Assembly (NCBI GenBank): GCA_017614795.1
Contig: JAGABD010000024.1
Span: 1 to 15,462, forward strand
Direction of reading: 5' to 3'
Source: Bacteroidales bacterium
GTDB lineage: Bacteria > Bacteroidota > Bacteroidia > Bacteroidales > UBA932
Length of the DNA: 15,462 nucleotides
Within the stretch, counting starts at the first letter, position 1, and each line of letters starts with the position of its first letter. The notes below the pieces were generated by a model that searched no databases, had not been told where the DNA came from, and saw only the letters and a list, made by a program, of their open reading frames with translations. Both the position numbers and the translations under genes were made by a program. Of this stretch, positions 7,264 to 14,171 are shown piece by piece.

Positions 7264-8726
7264 TATCCTATCGAACCTTCGAGATTGACTGAAAGGAGTT
7301 TCTGCGCCTCGACGGCGAATTCCATCGGGAGACGCTGGAGCACTTCGCGGGCATAGCCGTTGACTATCAGGCCGACGGCTTCTTCCGGGGAAAGGCCCCT
7401 CTGGCGGCAGTAGTGCAGCTGGTCCTCGCTTATCTTGGAAGTGGTGGCCTCGTGCTCCACGGTCGCTGTGGGGTTGGCGTTCTTGATCACCGGGAAGGTG
7501 TGCGCCCCGCAGCGGCTGCCGATGAGAAGGCTGTCGCACTGGCTGAAGTTGCGAGCGCCCATAGCGGTGGGAGTCACCTGCACCAGGCCGCGGTAGCTGT
7601 TCTCGCTGAACCCGGCGGAGATTCCCTTGGAGACTATGCGGCTGCGGGTGTTGCGGCCCAGATGTATCATCTTGGTGCCGGTGTCCGCCTGCTGGTAGTT
7701 GTTGGTGAGGGCCACCGAGTAGAACTCCGAGCTGCTGTCGTCGCCCTTGAGGATGGTCGAGGGGTATTTCCAGGTTATGGCGGAACCCGTTTCCACCTGC
7801 GTCCAGCTGAGATGCGCGCCCTGCTTGCAGATGCCGCGTTTGGTGACGAGATTGAGGATGCCGCCGCGTCCCTGCGCGTCGCCGGGGTACCAGTTCTGCA
7901 CGGTGCTGTAGCGCACGTCGGCGTCCTTCTCCACTATGATTTCCACCACTGCCGCGTGAAGCTGGTTCTCGTCGCGCATAGGGGCGGTGCAGCCTTCCAT
8001 ATAGCTGAGGCTGGAGCCCTCGTCGGCGACTATCAGAGTGCGTTCGAACTGGCCCGTGCCGCTGGCGTTGATGCGGAAGTAGCTGCTGAGGTCCATCGGG
8101 CATTTCACCCCCTTGGGGATGTAGCAGAAGGAGCCGTCCGAGAAGACAGCGGAGTTGAGCGCCGCATAGAAATTGTCGCCGGCAGGGACCACTGTGGCGA
8201 GGTATTTCTTCACCATTTCGGGATGCTCTCGCACCGCTTCGCTGAAGGAGCAGAAGATGATTCCGAGCTTGGAGAGTTCTTCGCGGAAGGTGGTGTTGAC
8301 GCTCACGCTGTCGAACACCGCGTCCACAGCCACCTTGCTCTTCACGCCCGCCAGGACCTCGCGTTCCGCCACGGGAATGCCCAGCTTGTCGAAGGTCTCG
8401 ACCAGCGCCGGGTCTATCTCCTTGGGACGGTCCTTGTCCTGCTTGGGAGCGGCGTAGTAGATTATGTCCTGAAAATCTATTTCGGGAAGACGGCTCAGAT
8501 GGCCCCAGCGGGGAGGCGTCATCTTCTGCCATTTGGCGAAAGCGTCCAGACGGAACTGCAAAAGCCACTCCGGCTCGGCTTTCTTCGCCGAGATCAGACG
8601 GATGATGTCTTCATTGAGTCCCTTCGGAACGAATTCCTGCTCGATTTCCGTCACGAATCCATCCTGGTATTCCTGGCGTATCAGCTGCCGGGCATCCGCT
8701 CCTTTTATGTCCCTGTTTTCAGGCAT
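7263..8726 (-). CDS. sufB: Fe-S assembly scaffold protein SufB
   Basis: Main scaffold of the SUF Fe-S cluster machinery, forming a complex with SufC and SufD. The 487-residue product is full length for the family. Recognisable SufB blocks are [63 protein letters not shown], and the C-terminal [19 protein letters not shown] with [23 protein letters not shown], which contain the conserved Cys and Glu positions of the cluster site. ATG at 8726 ([14 protein letters not shown]) is chosen; a TTG at 8735 is rejected because it belongs to the promoter -7 box. sufB leads a tightly overlapping sufB-sufC-sufD-ispE unit. No SufE, SufS, SufA or IscR gene is present in the window, so the cysteine desulfurase must be encoded elsewhere. 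Confidence 0.97.
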   Translation of the reverse strand: MPENRDIKGADARQLIRQEYQDGFVTEIEQEFVPKGLNEDIIRLISAKKAEPEWLLQFRLDAFAKWQKMTPPRWGHLSRLPEIDFQDIIYYAAPKQDKDRPKEIDPALVETFDKLGIPVAEREVLAGVKSKVAVDAVFDSVSVNTTFREELSKLGIIFCSFSEAVREHPEMVKKYLATVVPAGDNFYAALNSAVFSDGSFCYIPKGVKCPMDLSSYFRINASGTGQFERTLIVADEGSSLSYMEGCTAPMRDENQLHAAVVEIIVEKDADVRYSTVQNWYPGDAQGRGGILNLVTKRGICKQGAHLSWTQVETGSAITWKYPSTILKGDDSSSEFYSVALTNNYQQADTGTKMIHLGRNTRSRIVSKGISAGFSENSYRGLVQVTPTAMGARNFSQCDSLLIGSRCGAHTFPVIKNANPTATVEHEATTSKISEDQLHYCRQRGLSPEEAVGLIVNGYAREVLQRLPMEFAVEAQKLLSVNLEGSIG

Positions 8727-8732
8727 AGCTTG

Positions 8733-8740
8733 CAAATATA
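8733..8740 (-). promoter_or_regulatory. Putative Bacteroidota -7 box ahead of sufB
   Basis: The minus strand reads TATATTTG, matching the Bacteroidota consensus TAnnTTTG. Only six bases (CAAGCT) separate it from the sufB ATG, so the transcript would have almost no leader. I find no convincing -33 TTTG at the usual distance. It sits in the 48-base gap between aroC and sufB, the only intergenic DNA there, which supports it as the suf-ispE promoter. Confidence 0.55.
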
Positions 8741-8774
8741 ATCATTTTCTCGCAAGCGTACGCGCGCGTGGGAG

Positions 8775-9791
8775 CTATAGAAGGTCCGCTATGACTATGG
8801 CGGCCATCGCTTCGACTATGACGGGAGTGCGGAGCGCGAAGCAGGTGTCGTGCCTGCCCTTGATGCGGAGAATGTCCTCGCGGTTCTCCTTGAAGTTCCA
8901 GGTTTTCTGCGGCTGGGATATGCTGGCCGTGGGTTTCACCGCCACGCGGAAGACCACGGGAGCGCCGTTGCTGAGGCCTCCGTTGATGCCGCCGGAACCG
9001 TTCTTTATGGGGCCGTCCGGTCCGAACGGATCGTTATGCTGCGAACCTTTCATCCGGGCTGCCGCGAAGCCGTCGCCGAACTCTATTCCGCGGATGCCGG
9101 GGATGGCGAAGACCGCGTGGGAGATGCAGGATTCCAGCGAGTCCCAGAAAGGATCGCCGACCCCCACTCCAAGGCCCGTGACGGTGCATTCGATAATACC
9201 TCCGAGGGAATCGCCTTCGGCAGATGTCTTCTTGACAAGGGCGTCCCATTTGGAAGAGTCCTTCTCTCCCCCGACCTCGATGAGTTCGGCGTGGACCTGC
9301 ACGTCGAGTTTCTTGCGCTCCTGTTCGGAGACCTGGGCTTCGGGGTCCATATATTCGGCCCTGAGTATCTTCTTCGCTACCACGCCCGCGGCCACTATGG
9401 GCAGGGTGAGACGGCCGGAGAAGTGTCCGCCGCCACGGGGGTCGTTGGCGAAATTGTACTTTATGTTGGCCACGAAATCGGCGTGGCCGGGACGGGGCAC
9501 GTCGTCGAACTGAAGGTAGTCCTGGCTCTGCACGTTGGAGTTCCAGAACACTATGGTGAGGGGCGAACCGGTGGTGTAGCCCTCGTATACGCCGCTGAGA
9601 ATCTTGGGTTTGTCCGACTCGCGGCGGGGCGTGGTGCCGGGCGCGCCGGATGCCCTGCGGGCGATGTCATCCGCGAAATCTTCTTCCGAAAGGGGTATGT
9701 TCTCGGGCACTCCGTCCAGCACGACTCCGATTGCCGGGCCGTGGGACTCGCCGAAAATTGTCACTTTGAAATACTGTCCGAAACTGTCCAT
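8775..9791 (-). CDS. aroC: Chorismate synthase
   Basis: Last common step of aromatic biosynthesis: removes phosphate from EPSP to give chorismate, using reduced FMN. The 338 residues start MDSFGQYFKVTIFGESHGPA, where GESHG is the first family signature. Further blocks are RRASGAPGTTPRRESDKP, VPRPGHADFVANIKY, DPRGGGHFSGRLTLP (the conserved region usually R-G-G-G-x-S-S-x-R-x-T) and GRHDTCFALRTPVIVEAMAA near the end. The length is close to the usual 350-390. The ATG at 9791 places the conserved NSFG/DSFG segment at the N-terminus; the TTG at 9815 is part of the -7 box and is rejected. The gene is divergent from the plus-strand cluster that ends in aroD-aroA, so three shikimate-pathway activities flank the same locus. 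It ends 48 bases ahead of sufB with no clear terminator. Confidence 0.97.
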   Translation of the reverse strand: MDSFGQYFKVTIFGESHGPAIGVVLDGVPENIPLSEEDFADDIARRASGAPGTTPRRESDKPKILSGVYEGYTTGSPLTIVFWNSNVQSQDYLQFDDVPRPGHADFVANIKYNFANDPRGGGHFSGRLTLPIVAAGVVAKKILRAEYMDPEAQVSEQERKKLDVQVHAELIEVGGEKDSSKWDALVKKTSAEGDSLGGIIECTVTGLGVGVGDPFWDSLESCISHAVFAIPGIRGIEFGDGFAAARMKGSQHNDPFGPDGPIKNGSGGINGGLSNGAPVVFRVAVKPTASISQPQKTWNFKENREDILRIKGRHDTCFALRTPVIVEAMAAIVIADLL

Positions 9792-9812
9792 CCTGATTGA
9801 TGCTTGATTTTT

Positions 9813-9820
9813 CAAAGATA
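9813..9820 (-). promoter_or_regulatory. Putative -7 box for aroC
   Basis: The minus strand reads TATCTTTG (TAnnTTTG form), 21 bases ahead of the aroC ATG, in an AT-rich 53-base divergent intergenic region. A second box faces the other way 12 bases away, so the two promoters are packed back to back and could influence one another. No good -33 TTTG is visible at the standard spacing. Confidence 0.55.
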
Positions 9821-9832
9821 CGGTTTTTATTG

Positions 9833-9840
9833 TAAATTTG
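9833..9840 (+). promoter_or_regulatory. Putative -7 box for the small membrane protein/apbE/aroDA unit
   Basis: The plus strand reads TAAATTTG, again TAnnTTTG, only four bases (TCGT) before the ATG at 9845. Transcription would begin at or next to the start codon, implying a leaderless or nearly leaderless message. It is the only clear promoter candidate before the overlapping plus-strand genes that run to 14169. Confidence 0.5.
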
Positions 9841-9844
9841 TCGT

Positions 9845-10081
9845 ATGAAAGATATAACCATTCCCGGCCGCATACTCAAGCGTGAACTGATAATCCTGGG
9901 CTGCCTCTTCATCGCCGCCTGGCTGGTCGACGTGTACGCCGTAATCAAATTCAGCGGCCGCTGGACCGAGCTTTTCACCCAGATCGGCTTCGTCCTTTCC
10001 ATCACCGCGATCCTGTACCTTATCCGGCTTCTGCTTTGGGGGATTTCCTATATAGCGACAAGAATCCGCGCACGCCGCTAG
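9845..10081 (+). CDS. Small two-helix membrane protein, function unknown
   Basis: A 78-residue protein with a basic N-terminus (MKDITIPGRILKREL), two hydrophobic segments at about residues 16-35 (ILGCLFIAAWLVDVYAVIKF) and 46-68 (IGFVLSITAILYLIRLLLWG), and a strongly basic tail (ATRIRARR). Both ends are probably cytoplasmic with a short outer loop containing FSGRWTELFTQ. I have an impression that similar short proteins occur in other Bacteroidales, but cannot name a family or a function. A good -7 box lies four bases ahead of the ATG, and the product looks like a real membrane protein rather than a shadow (nothing else is coded here on either strand). It is the first gene of the plus-strand unit. 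Confidence 0.72.
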   Translation: MKDITIPGRILKRELIILGCLFIAAWLVDVYAVIKFSGRWTELFTQIGFVLSITAILYLIRLLLWGISYIATRIRARR

Positions 10082-10101
10082 CATTCTGCTCTTTCGATGC
10101 G

Positions 10102-10938
10102 ATGCACACCCGCTTCGAGGCCCTGTGGGTGCCCGTTGCGGGGCAGGGAGTGATGCTACCGTCCGAAAAAAACGGACGGGAGGAGCAAAATCGGCCTGAA
10201 ACGTTCTTACCGTCCGGAGAATCGGGACGGGAGGAGCAGTTCGGAGATTTGGAGGCGGAAAACAGAGCGGCTGCGGAGAAGATCGAGGCGGAGGTGCGAA
10301 GGCTGGAGGGAGTGTTCAACCGCTTCGATGCGAAAAGCGCCGTGGCGGCCCTGAACCGGAGCAGGGAGAAGGCGAAGGTGGAAGATGAGGACCTGTGGTT
10401 TCTGCTGGAATTCTGCGAGCAGATGCGGGCGGCCACCCAGGGGCATTTCGATATCGCCGCGCTGTCGTCGGGCCGCACCGGGGAAGCCCGTTTCACCCTC
10501 TACCACCCGAGCCACGAAATCAAGCTCTCGAAGGGCTGTGTGATGGATTTCGGAGGAATAGCGAAGGGCTACGCCCTGGAGAAAGTCCGCAAGATTCTGT
10601 GCGAAGAGAACGGGGTGGAGAGCGCCCTGCTGAACTTCGGCGGGAGCTCGGTGCTGGGCATCGGGCACCACCCTCTGGGACCCTGCTGGAAGGTCGATGA
10701 ATTCGAGCTTTGCGACTCCGCGCTATCGATATCGGGCCGAAGCCGCGACGGACGCAACCATATAATAAACCCGCGCACGGGACGCGCGCCCTCGCGCGAG
10801 GGGGACATCGCGGTGCAGGGCAGGAGCGCCCTCGTCTGCGAAGCGCTTTCCACTGCGCTGTACGCCGCCGAACCCGAAGTTCGGAACGAAATAATTGCTA
10901 ACTTTGAAGGCTACACCGTAACTGAATATGAACGATAA
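10102..10938 (+). CDS. apbE: FAD:protein FMN transferase (ApbE family) with inserted palindromic repeat
   Basis: ApbE enzymes attach FMN covalently to Thr/Ser of target flavoproteins. The 278-residue product shows EVRRLEGVFNRFDAKSAVAALN, QGHFDIAALSSGR, CVMDFGGIAKGYALEKV (the conserved G-G-I-A-K-G-Y loop), LLNFGGSSVLG, ALSISGRSRDGRNHIINPRTGRAP and CEALSTALYAAEP, in family order. Start is uncertain: ATG at 10102 begins MHTRFEALW, equivalent to the family's A-M-G-T-x-F segment; a TTG at 10036 would add FCSFDA ahead but overlaps the previous gene by 46 bases. No signal peptide is seen with either start. Residues about 17-49 are an insertion made of a duplicated 17-residue unit (LPSEKNGREEQ / LPSGESGREEQ) encoded by the palindromic repeat shared with ispE. 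No flavinylation target such as Nqr/Rnf subunits or an FMN-binding domain protein is nearby. The end overlaps the next gene by 11 bases. Confidence 0.87.
   Translation: MHTRFEALWVPVAGQGVMLPSEKNGREEQNRPETFLPSGESGREEQFGDLEAENRAAAEKIEAEVRRLEGVFNRFDAKSAVAALNRSREKAKVEDEDLWFLLEFCEQMRAATQGHFDIAALSSGRTGEARFTLYHPSHEIKLSKGCVMDFGGIAKGYALEKVRKILCEENGVESALLNFGGSSVLGIGHHPLGPCWKVDEFELCDSALSISGRSRDGRNHIINPRTGRAPSREGDIAVQGRSALVCEALSTALYAAEPEVRNEIIANFEGYTVTEYER
10159..10230. repeat. Paired palindromic repeat inside apbE (copy 2 of the shared element)
   Basis: Two 21-bp palindromes at 10159-10179 and 10210-10230, each CCGTCC, nine bases, GGACGG, again 51 bases apart. The 30-base linker starts GAGGAGCAAAATCGGCC and matches the ispE linker at about 23 of 30 positions by hand alignment, in the same plus-strand orientation. 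Here it is translated from the plus strand. Confidence 0.85.
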
Positions 10939-12199
10939 AGATATAAGCAGAAGGGCTTTCCTGGAAAGGCTGGGAGGAATCGGAGCGCTGGGCGTCGCCG
11001 CCGGAGCGTTTCCCTGGTTCCAGGCCTGCACCCCCAAGGCCACCAAAGAGACCAAGGGCGACAAGGCCCGCATCGGCATCATCGGCCCGGGTTCGCGCGG
11101 ACAGCTCCACATCGGCAACCTGCTGAAGATTGAGAACGCCGAAATAGTGGCGCTCTGCGACAACTACCAGGTGAACCTCGACGCCGCGGCGGCGATGGTG
11201 CCCGGAGCGAAGCTCTACACCGACTGGCACAGGATGCTGGAAGACCCCGACATCGACGGAGTGCTCGTCACCACTCCCCTGTATCTGCATTATCCTATGA
11301 CGATGGAGGCCCTCGAGGCCGGCAAGCACGTCTTCTGCGAGAAGGCGATGGCATACACTATGGACGAGTGCCTCGATATGGTACGCAAGCACGAGTCCAC
11401 TGGCAAGGTGCTCATCATCGGCCAGCAGCGCCTCTTCGATCCCAAATATCTGGTTGCGATGGAACGCATCCGTTCCGGAGAGTTCGGCCCCGTGGTGAAC
11501 ATCCACAACGGCTGGTACCGCAACAACGACTGGCGCCGCGAAGTGCCGTCGCCCGAACTCGAACGCCACATCAACTGGCGTCTCTACCGCGAGTATTCCC
11601 GCGGACTTATGACCGAACTTGCGAGTCATCAGCTCCAGAACGGCACCTGGTCCCTGGGGATGCTGCCCGAAAAGGTGATGGGCACCGGAAGCATTGTCTA
11701 CTGGAAGGACGGGCGCGAGGTGGAAGACAACGTTTGCTGCATCTACACCTTCCCCAACGGAGTGAACATGACCTTCGAATCGGTCACAGCCAACAAGCAT
11801 ATGGACATGGTGGAGAGCATCCTCTGCACCGAGGCCACCATCGCTGTGCACGACAACCGCATCTTCCGCGAACACGCGACCTACAAGAGCGGAATGCACC
11901 ATCTCATCAGCGACATCGAGAAGGGCATCTTCACCAGTTCCGCATTTGCCGGCACCAGCTGGGCCAACGACAACGACAAGGACCTTCGCGGCGAAGAAGT
12001 CGTGGAGGGCGCGGTGCTTGGGGCCGAGGGCGACGGATCGCTCGAACTGATGCAGGCCTTCTGCAACAGTTGCATCACGGGCAAGCAGCCCGAGAACGTG
12101 CTGGAAGAGGGATATTACGGCTCCATCCTCTGCCTTCTGGGCGACGACGCCATCCTCAGCGGCAACACGCAGTACCTCGACAAGAAGTACGTCTTATGA
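10928..12199 (+). CDS. Exported Gfo/Idh/MocA-family oxidoreductase-like protein
   Basis: NAD(P)-binding sugar or cyclitol oxidoreductase of the Gfo/Idh/MocA family, 423 residues. The N-terminus carries a twin-arginine signal (DISRRAFLERLGGIGALGVA, Arg8-Arg9) followed by a possible lipobox ending at Cys34 (WFQAC), so it is probably exported folded with its cofactor and may be lipid-anchored. The Rossmann motif IGIIGPGSRG is at about residues 49-58, with ALCDNY downstream. The usual catalytic E-K-P reads EKA at 138-140 (HVFCEKAMAY), keeping the Lys. The later half, with IGQQRLFDPKYL, WRLYREYSRGLMTELASHQL and FPNGVNMTFESV, fits the C-terminal alpha/beta domain, where His and Tyr/Arg near the sugar are typical. 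GH109-type glycosidase activity is an alternative with the same fold. Substrate unknown. It overlaps apbE (11 bases) and aroDA (ATGA). Confidence 0.85.
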   Translation: MNDKDISRRAFLERLGGIGALGVAAGAFPWFQACTPKATKETKGDKARIGIIGPGSRGQLHIGNLLKIENAEIVALCDNYQVNLDAAAAMVPGAKLYTDWHRMLEDPDIDGVLVTTPLYLHYPMTMEALEAGKHVFCEKAMAYTMDECLDMVRKHESTGKVLIIGQQRLFDPKYLVAMERIRSGEFGPVVNIHNGWYRNNDWRREVPSPELERHINWRLYREYSRGLMTELASHQLQNGTWSLGMLPEKVMGTGSIVYWKDGREVEDNVCCIYTFPNGVNMTFESVTANKHMDMVESILCTEATIAVHDNRIFREHATYKSGMHHLISDIEKGIFTSSAFAGTSWANDNDKDLRGEEVVEGAVLGAEGDGSLELMQAFCNSCITGKQPENVLEEGYYGSILCLLGDDAILSGNTQYLDKKYVL

Positions 12200-14169
12200 T
12201 CTGCACCAGCATTCAGGACAAGACATATTCCCAGATTCTGGACATCCTGCAGGACCCCCAGGTGGAACTGGCGGAGATCCGGCTGGACAGCTGCGAGCTC
12301 AGCGAGGAGGAGATAGAGGAGCTTTTCGGGCAGACGGATACGCCGCTTGTGGCGACCTGCCGCATTGCGAAGGTAGGAGAAGCCGAGGCGGAGCGAAGAC
12401 TGGGCGCCGCGATAAGTGCGGGAGCAAGGTTCGCTGATTTGGAGATAGAAGCGTCCGTGGGCCTGAGCAAGCGCTTCCGCACCCTGTGCGAGCAGGGAGG
12501 AGTGGAGATAATCCGCTCGTTCCACGATTTCAACGGAACGCCCGACCTCGAGTATCTGAAGATGGTGACGGCCCGCTGCTACCGCTACGGGGCGGACATC
12601 GCGAAGATAGTCACCACCTGCAAGAGCCAGTCGGACGCCGAAAGGATAATCTCGCTGTACAAGCATATCGACACTCCCCTCATCGCCTTCGGCATGGGGG
12701 AGGAAGGAAAGCCGACGCGTCTGGAGTGCCTCAGGCACGGGGCTCCGTTCAGCTACGCCTGCCTTTCTGAAGACGAAGCCACGGCTCCCGGACAGATGAC
12801 CACGTCCGAGATGTTCGGCAAGGTGTACGCCGGACTTCCCGCGCCTGGAGGATTCTACCGCAATTCGCTGCAGGTTCCCGCGTCGAAGAGTTTTGCCCAG
12901 CGCGCCATCATTGCGGCCGCGCTTGCAGAAGGCCGCAGCCATCTTTACCGGTACACGCCCTGCGACGACAGCGAGTCAGCAATCGCCGCCGCCAGGGCCC
13001 TCGGTGCCTGCGTTACCAGGAATGGCAGCACGCTGACGATAGATGGTATTGGCGGGAGATTGCCGGTCGCAGCCGGCAATGACGGTCTTCATTTAACCAC
13101 TATCCATGCCGGCGAAAGCGGCCTGCTTACCCGTCTTCTCATCCCTCTGCTCGCTGTCCTCAACGACGGTCCCGTGACGGTCACCGGCGAGAAAACCCTT
13201 CTGAACAGGCCCCTGAAGGGCATCAGCGACATAATGGCGAGCTTCGGGGTAATAGTAAAAGAAAATAAAGTTCCCATTCATATAAGCGGCAACATAATCC
13301 CGGGCACCGCGGAGATTTCCGGCAAGGACGGCTCCCAGCTCATCTCCGGACTTCTGGCCGCGCTTCCGCTCTGCGCCAAGCCGAGCACCCTTCTGATTTC
13401 CGAACCCAAGAGCATCCCCTATATGTTCATCACCTGCGAAGTGCTCAAGAAGTTCGGCATCCGCATCTCTTCCGAAATGGAAGGAGACGAGGCGATGATA
13501 GAGCAGCAGGATTGGAGCGGCTGCACCGGCATCACTTTCCGCATAAAGGGAGGCCAGCGCTATCACGCCGCCGACATCGACCTTGAAGGCGACTGGAGCA
13601 GCGCCGCGGGATTCCTCGTGGCAGGAGCCATCTTCGGTAAAGCCGAAGTGGAAGGGCTCGAGACCGAAAGCATCCAGGCCGACCTCGCAATAGGGGACAT
13701 AATTGTCGAAGCGGGGGCGGTGGTTTCCGAACTGGACGACGCCATCTGCGTGAGCAAAGCCCCTCTCGAGGGCTTCGAGGCGGACCTCTCCAACGCTCCG
13801 GACCTCTTTCCGGTGGTATCGGTCCTCGCCGCTTTCTGTTCGGGAGAATCACGCATCGCCGGGCTCGGGCGCCTCGTGGGCAAGGAAAGCAACCGCGCCG
13901 AAGCCATCCTTCAGATGCTGAAGCAGATGGGAGTGCGCGCGAAGGACGAAGCCGACACCCTCGTGGTGCGCGGGGAAAGCCTCGCGTCGCGCCTGCTGAA
14001 CGGCCGCCTTCTGAAAGGCGGAGCCTACACTTCCCGCGGTGACCACCGCATGGCCATGGCCCTCAGGATAGCGTCTCTCGGCGCATCTTCACCTATCATA
14101 GTAGACGACACCGCCTGCGTCGCAAAGTCCTTCCCGGACTTTTACGACTGCTTCGACGGTGTGAAATAA
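12196..14169 (+). CDS. Fused type I 3-dehydroquinate dehydratase / EPSP synthase (AroD-AroA)
   Basis: A single 657-residue frame carries two shikimate enzymes. The ATG at 12196 overlaps the previous stop (ATGA); the open frame further upstream is a shadow. Residues 1-212 are type I dehydroquinate dehydratase: AEIRLD at 26-31, DLEIE at 81-85, SFHDFNGTP with catalytic His110, ADIAKIVTT with Schiff-base Lys137, and ATAPGQM at 195-201. Residues about 220-657 are EPSP synthase: VPASKSFAQRA (Lys231, Arg236), GESGLLTRLL, NRPL (Arg338), GSQLISGLLAALP (Gln381), DWSSAAGFLVAGA, PDLFP (Asp536), GKESNR (Glu564, Arg567), GDHRMAM (Arg618) and CVAKSFPDF (Lys644). All catalytic positions I can align are present, so both halves look active. 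A linker of about 8 residues (LPAPGG) joins them. One deviation is Asn566 where KETDR-type enzymes have Asp. A small palindrome lies in the EPSP synthase part near residues 288-296. Confidence 0.93.
   Translation: MICTSIQDKTYSQILDILQDPQVELAEIRLDSCELSEEEIEELFGQTDTPLVATCRIAKVGEAEAERRLGAAISAGARFADLEIEASVGLSKRFRTLCEQGGVEIIRSFHDFNGTPDLEYLKMVTARCYRYGADIAKIVTTCKSQSDAERIISLYKHIDTPLIAFGMGEEGKPTRLECLRHGAPFSYACLSEDEATAPGQMTTSEMFGKVYAGLPAPGGFYRNSLQVPASKSFAQRAIIAAALAEGRSHLYRYTPCDDSESAIAAARALGACVTRNGSTLTIDGIGGRLPVAAGNDGLHLTTIHAGESGLLTRLLIPLLAVLNDGPVTVTGEKTLLNRPLKGISDIMASFGVIVKENKVPIHISGNIIPGTAEISGKDGSQLISGLLAALPLCAKPSTLLISEPKSIPYMFITCEVLKKFGIRISSEMEGDEAMIEQQDWSGCTGITFRIKGGQRYHAADIDLEGDWSSAAGFLVAGAIFGKAEVEGLETESIQADLAIGDIIVEAGAVVSELDDAICVSKAPLEGFEADLSNAPDLFPVVSVLAAFCSGESRIAGLGRLVGKESNRAEAILQMLKQMGVRAKDEADTLVVRGESLASRLLNGRLLKGGAYTSRGDHRMAMALRIASLGASSPIIVDDTACVAKSFPDFYDCFDGVK
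13059..13080. repeat. Inverted repeat inside the AroA part of aroDA
   Basis: ATTGCCGG and CCGGCAAT, perfect 8-bp arms with a 6-base loop, encoding part of GRLPVAAGND. It has a similar size to the palindromes in ispE but no shared sequence with the 51-bp element. Confidence 0.55.
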
Positions 14170-14171
14170 CA

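Noticed and set aside
7264..8568. Minus-strand extension of the sufC frame upstream
   Set aside because: Overlaps sufB in another frame and yields Arg/Gln/Gly-rich nonsense; sufC begins at 7263 with a normal N-terminus.
7413..8741. Long plus-strand open frame (442 codons)
   Set aside because: Antisense of sufB, whose sense product is fully conserved.
8750..8775. Rho-independent terminator after aroC
   Set aside because: GCGTACGC and neighbouring GCGCGC runs are present, but there is no stable stem followed by a T-run on the minus strand.
10036..10101. Longer ApbE N-terminus from TTG 10036
   Set aside because: Would overlap the previous gene by 46 bases with a rare start and adds no signal peptide; kept only as an alternative because FCSFDA resembles the residues before A-M-G-T.
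11368..12195. Plus-strand extension of the aroDA frame upstream
   Set aside because: Arg/His-rich shadow of the oxidoreductase gene; AroD starts at the ATG at 12196.
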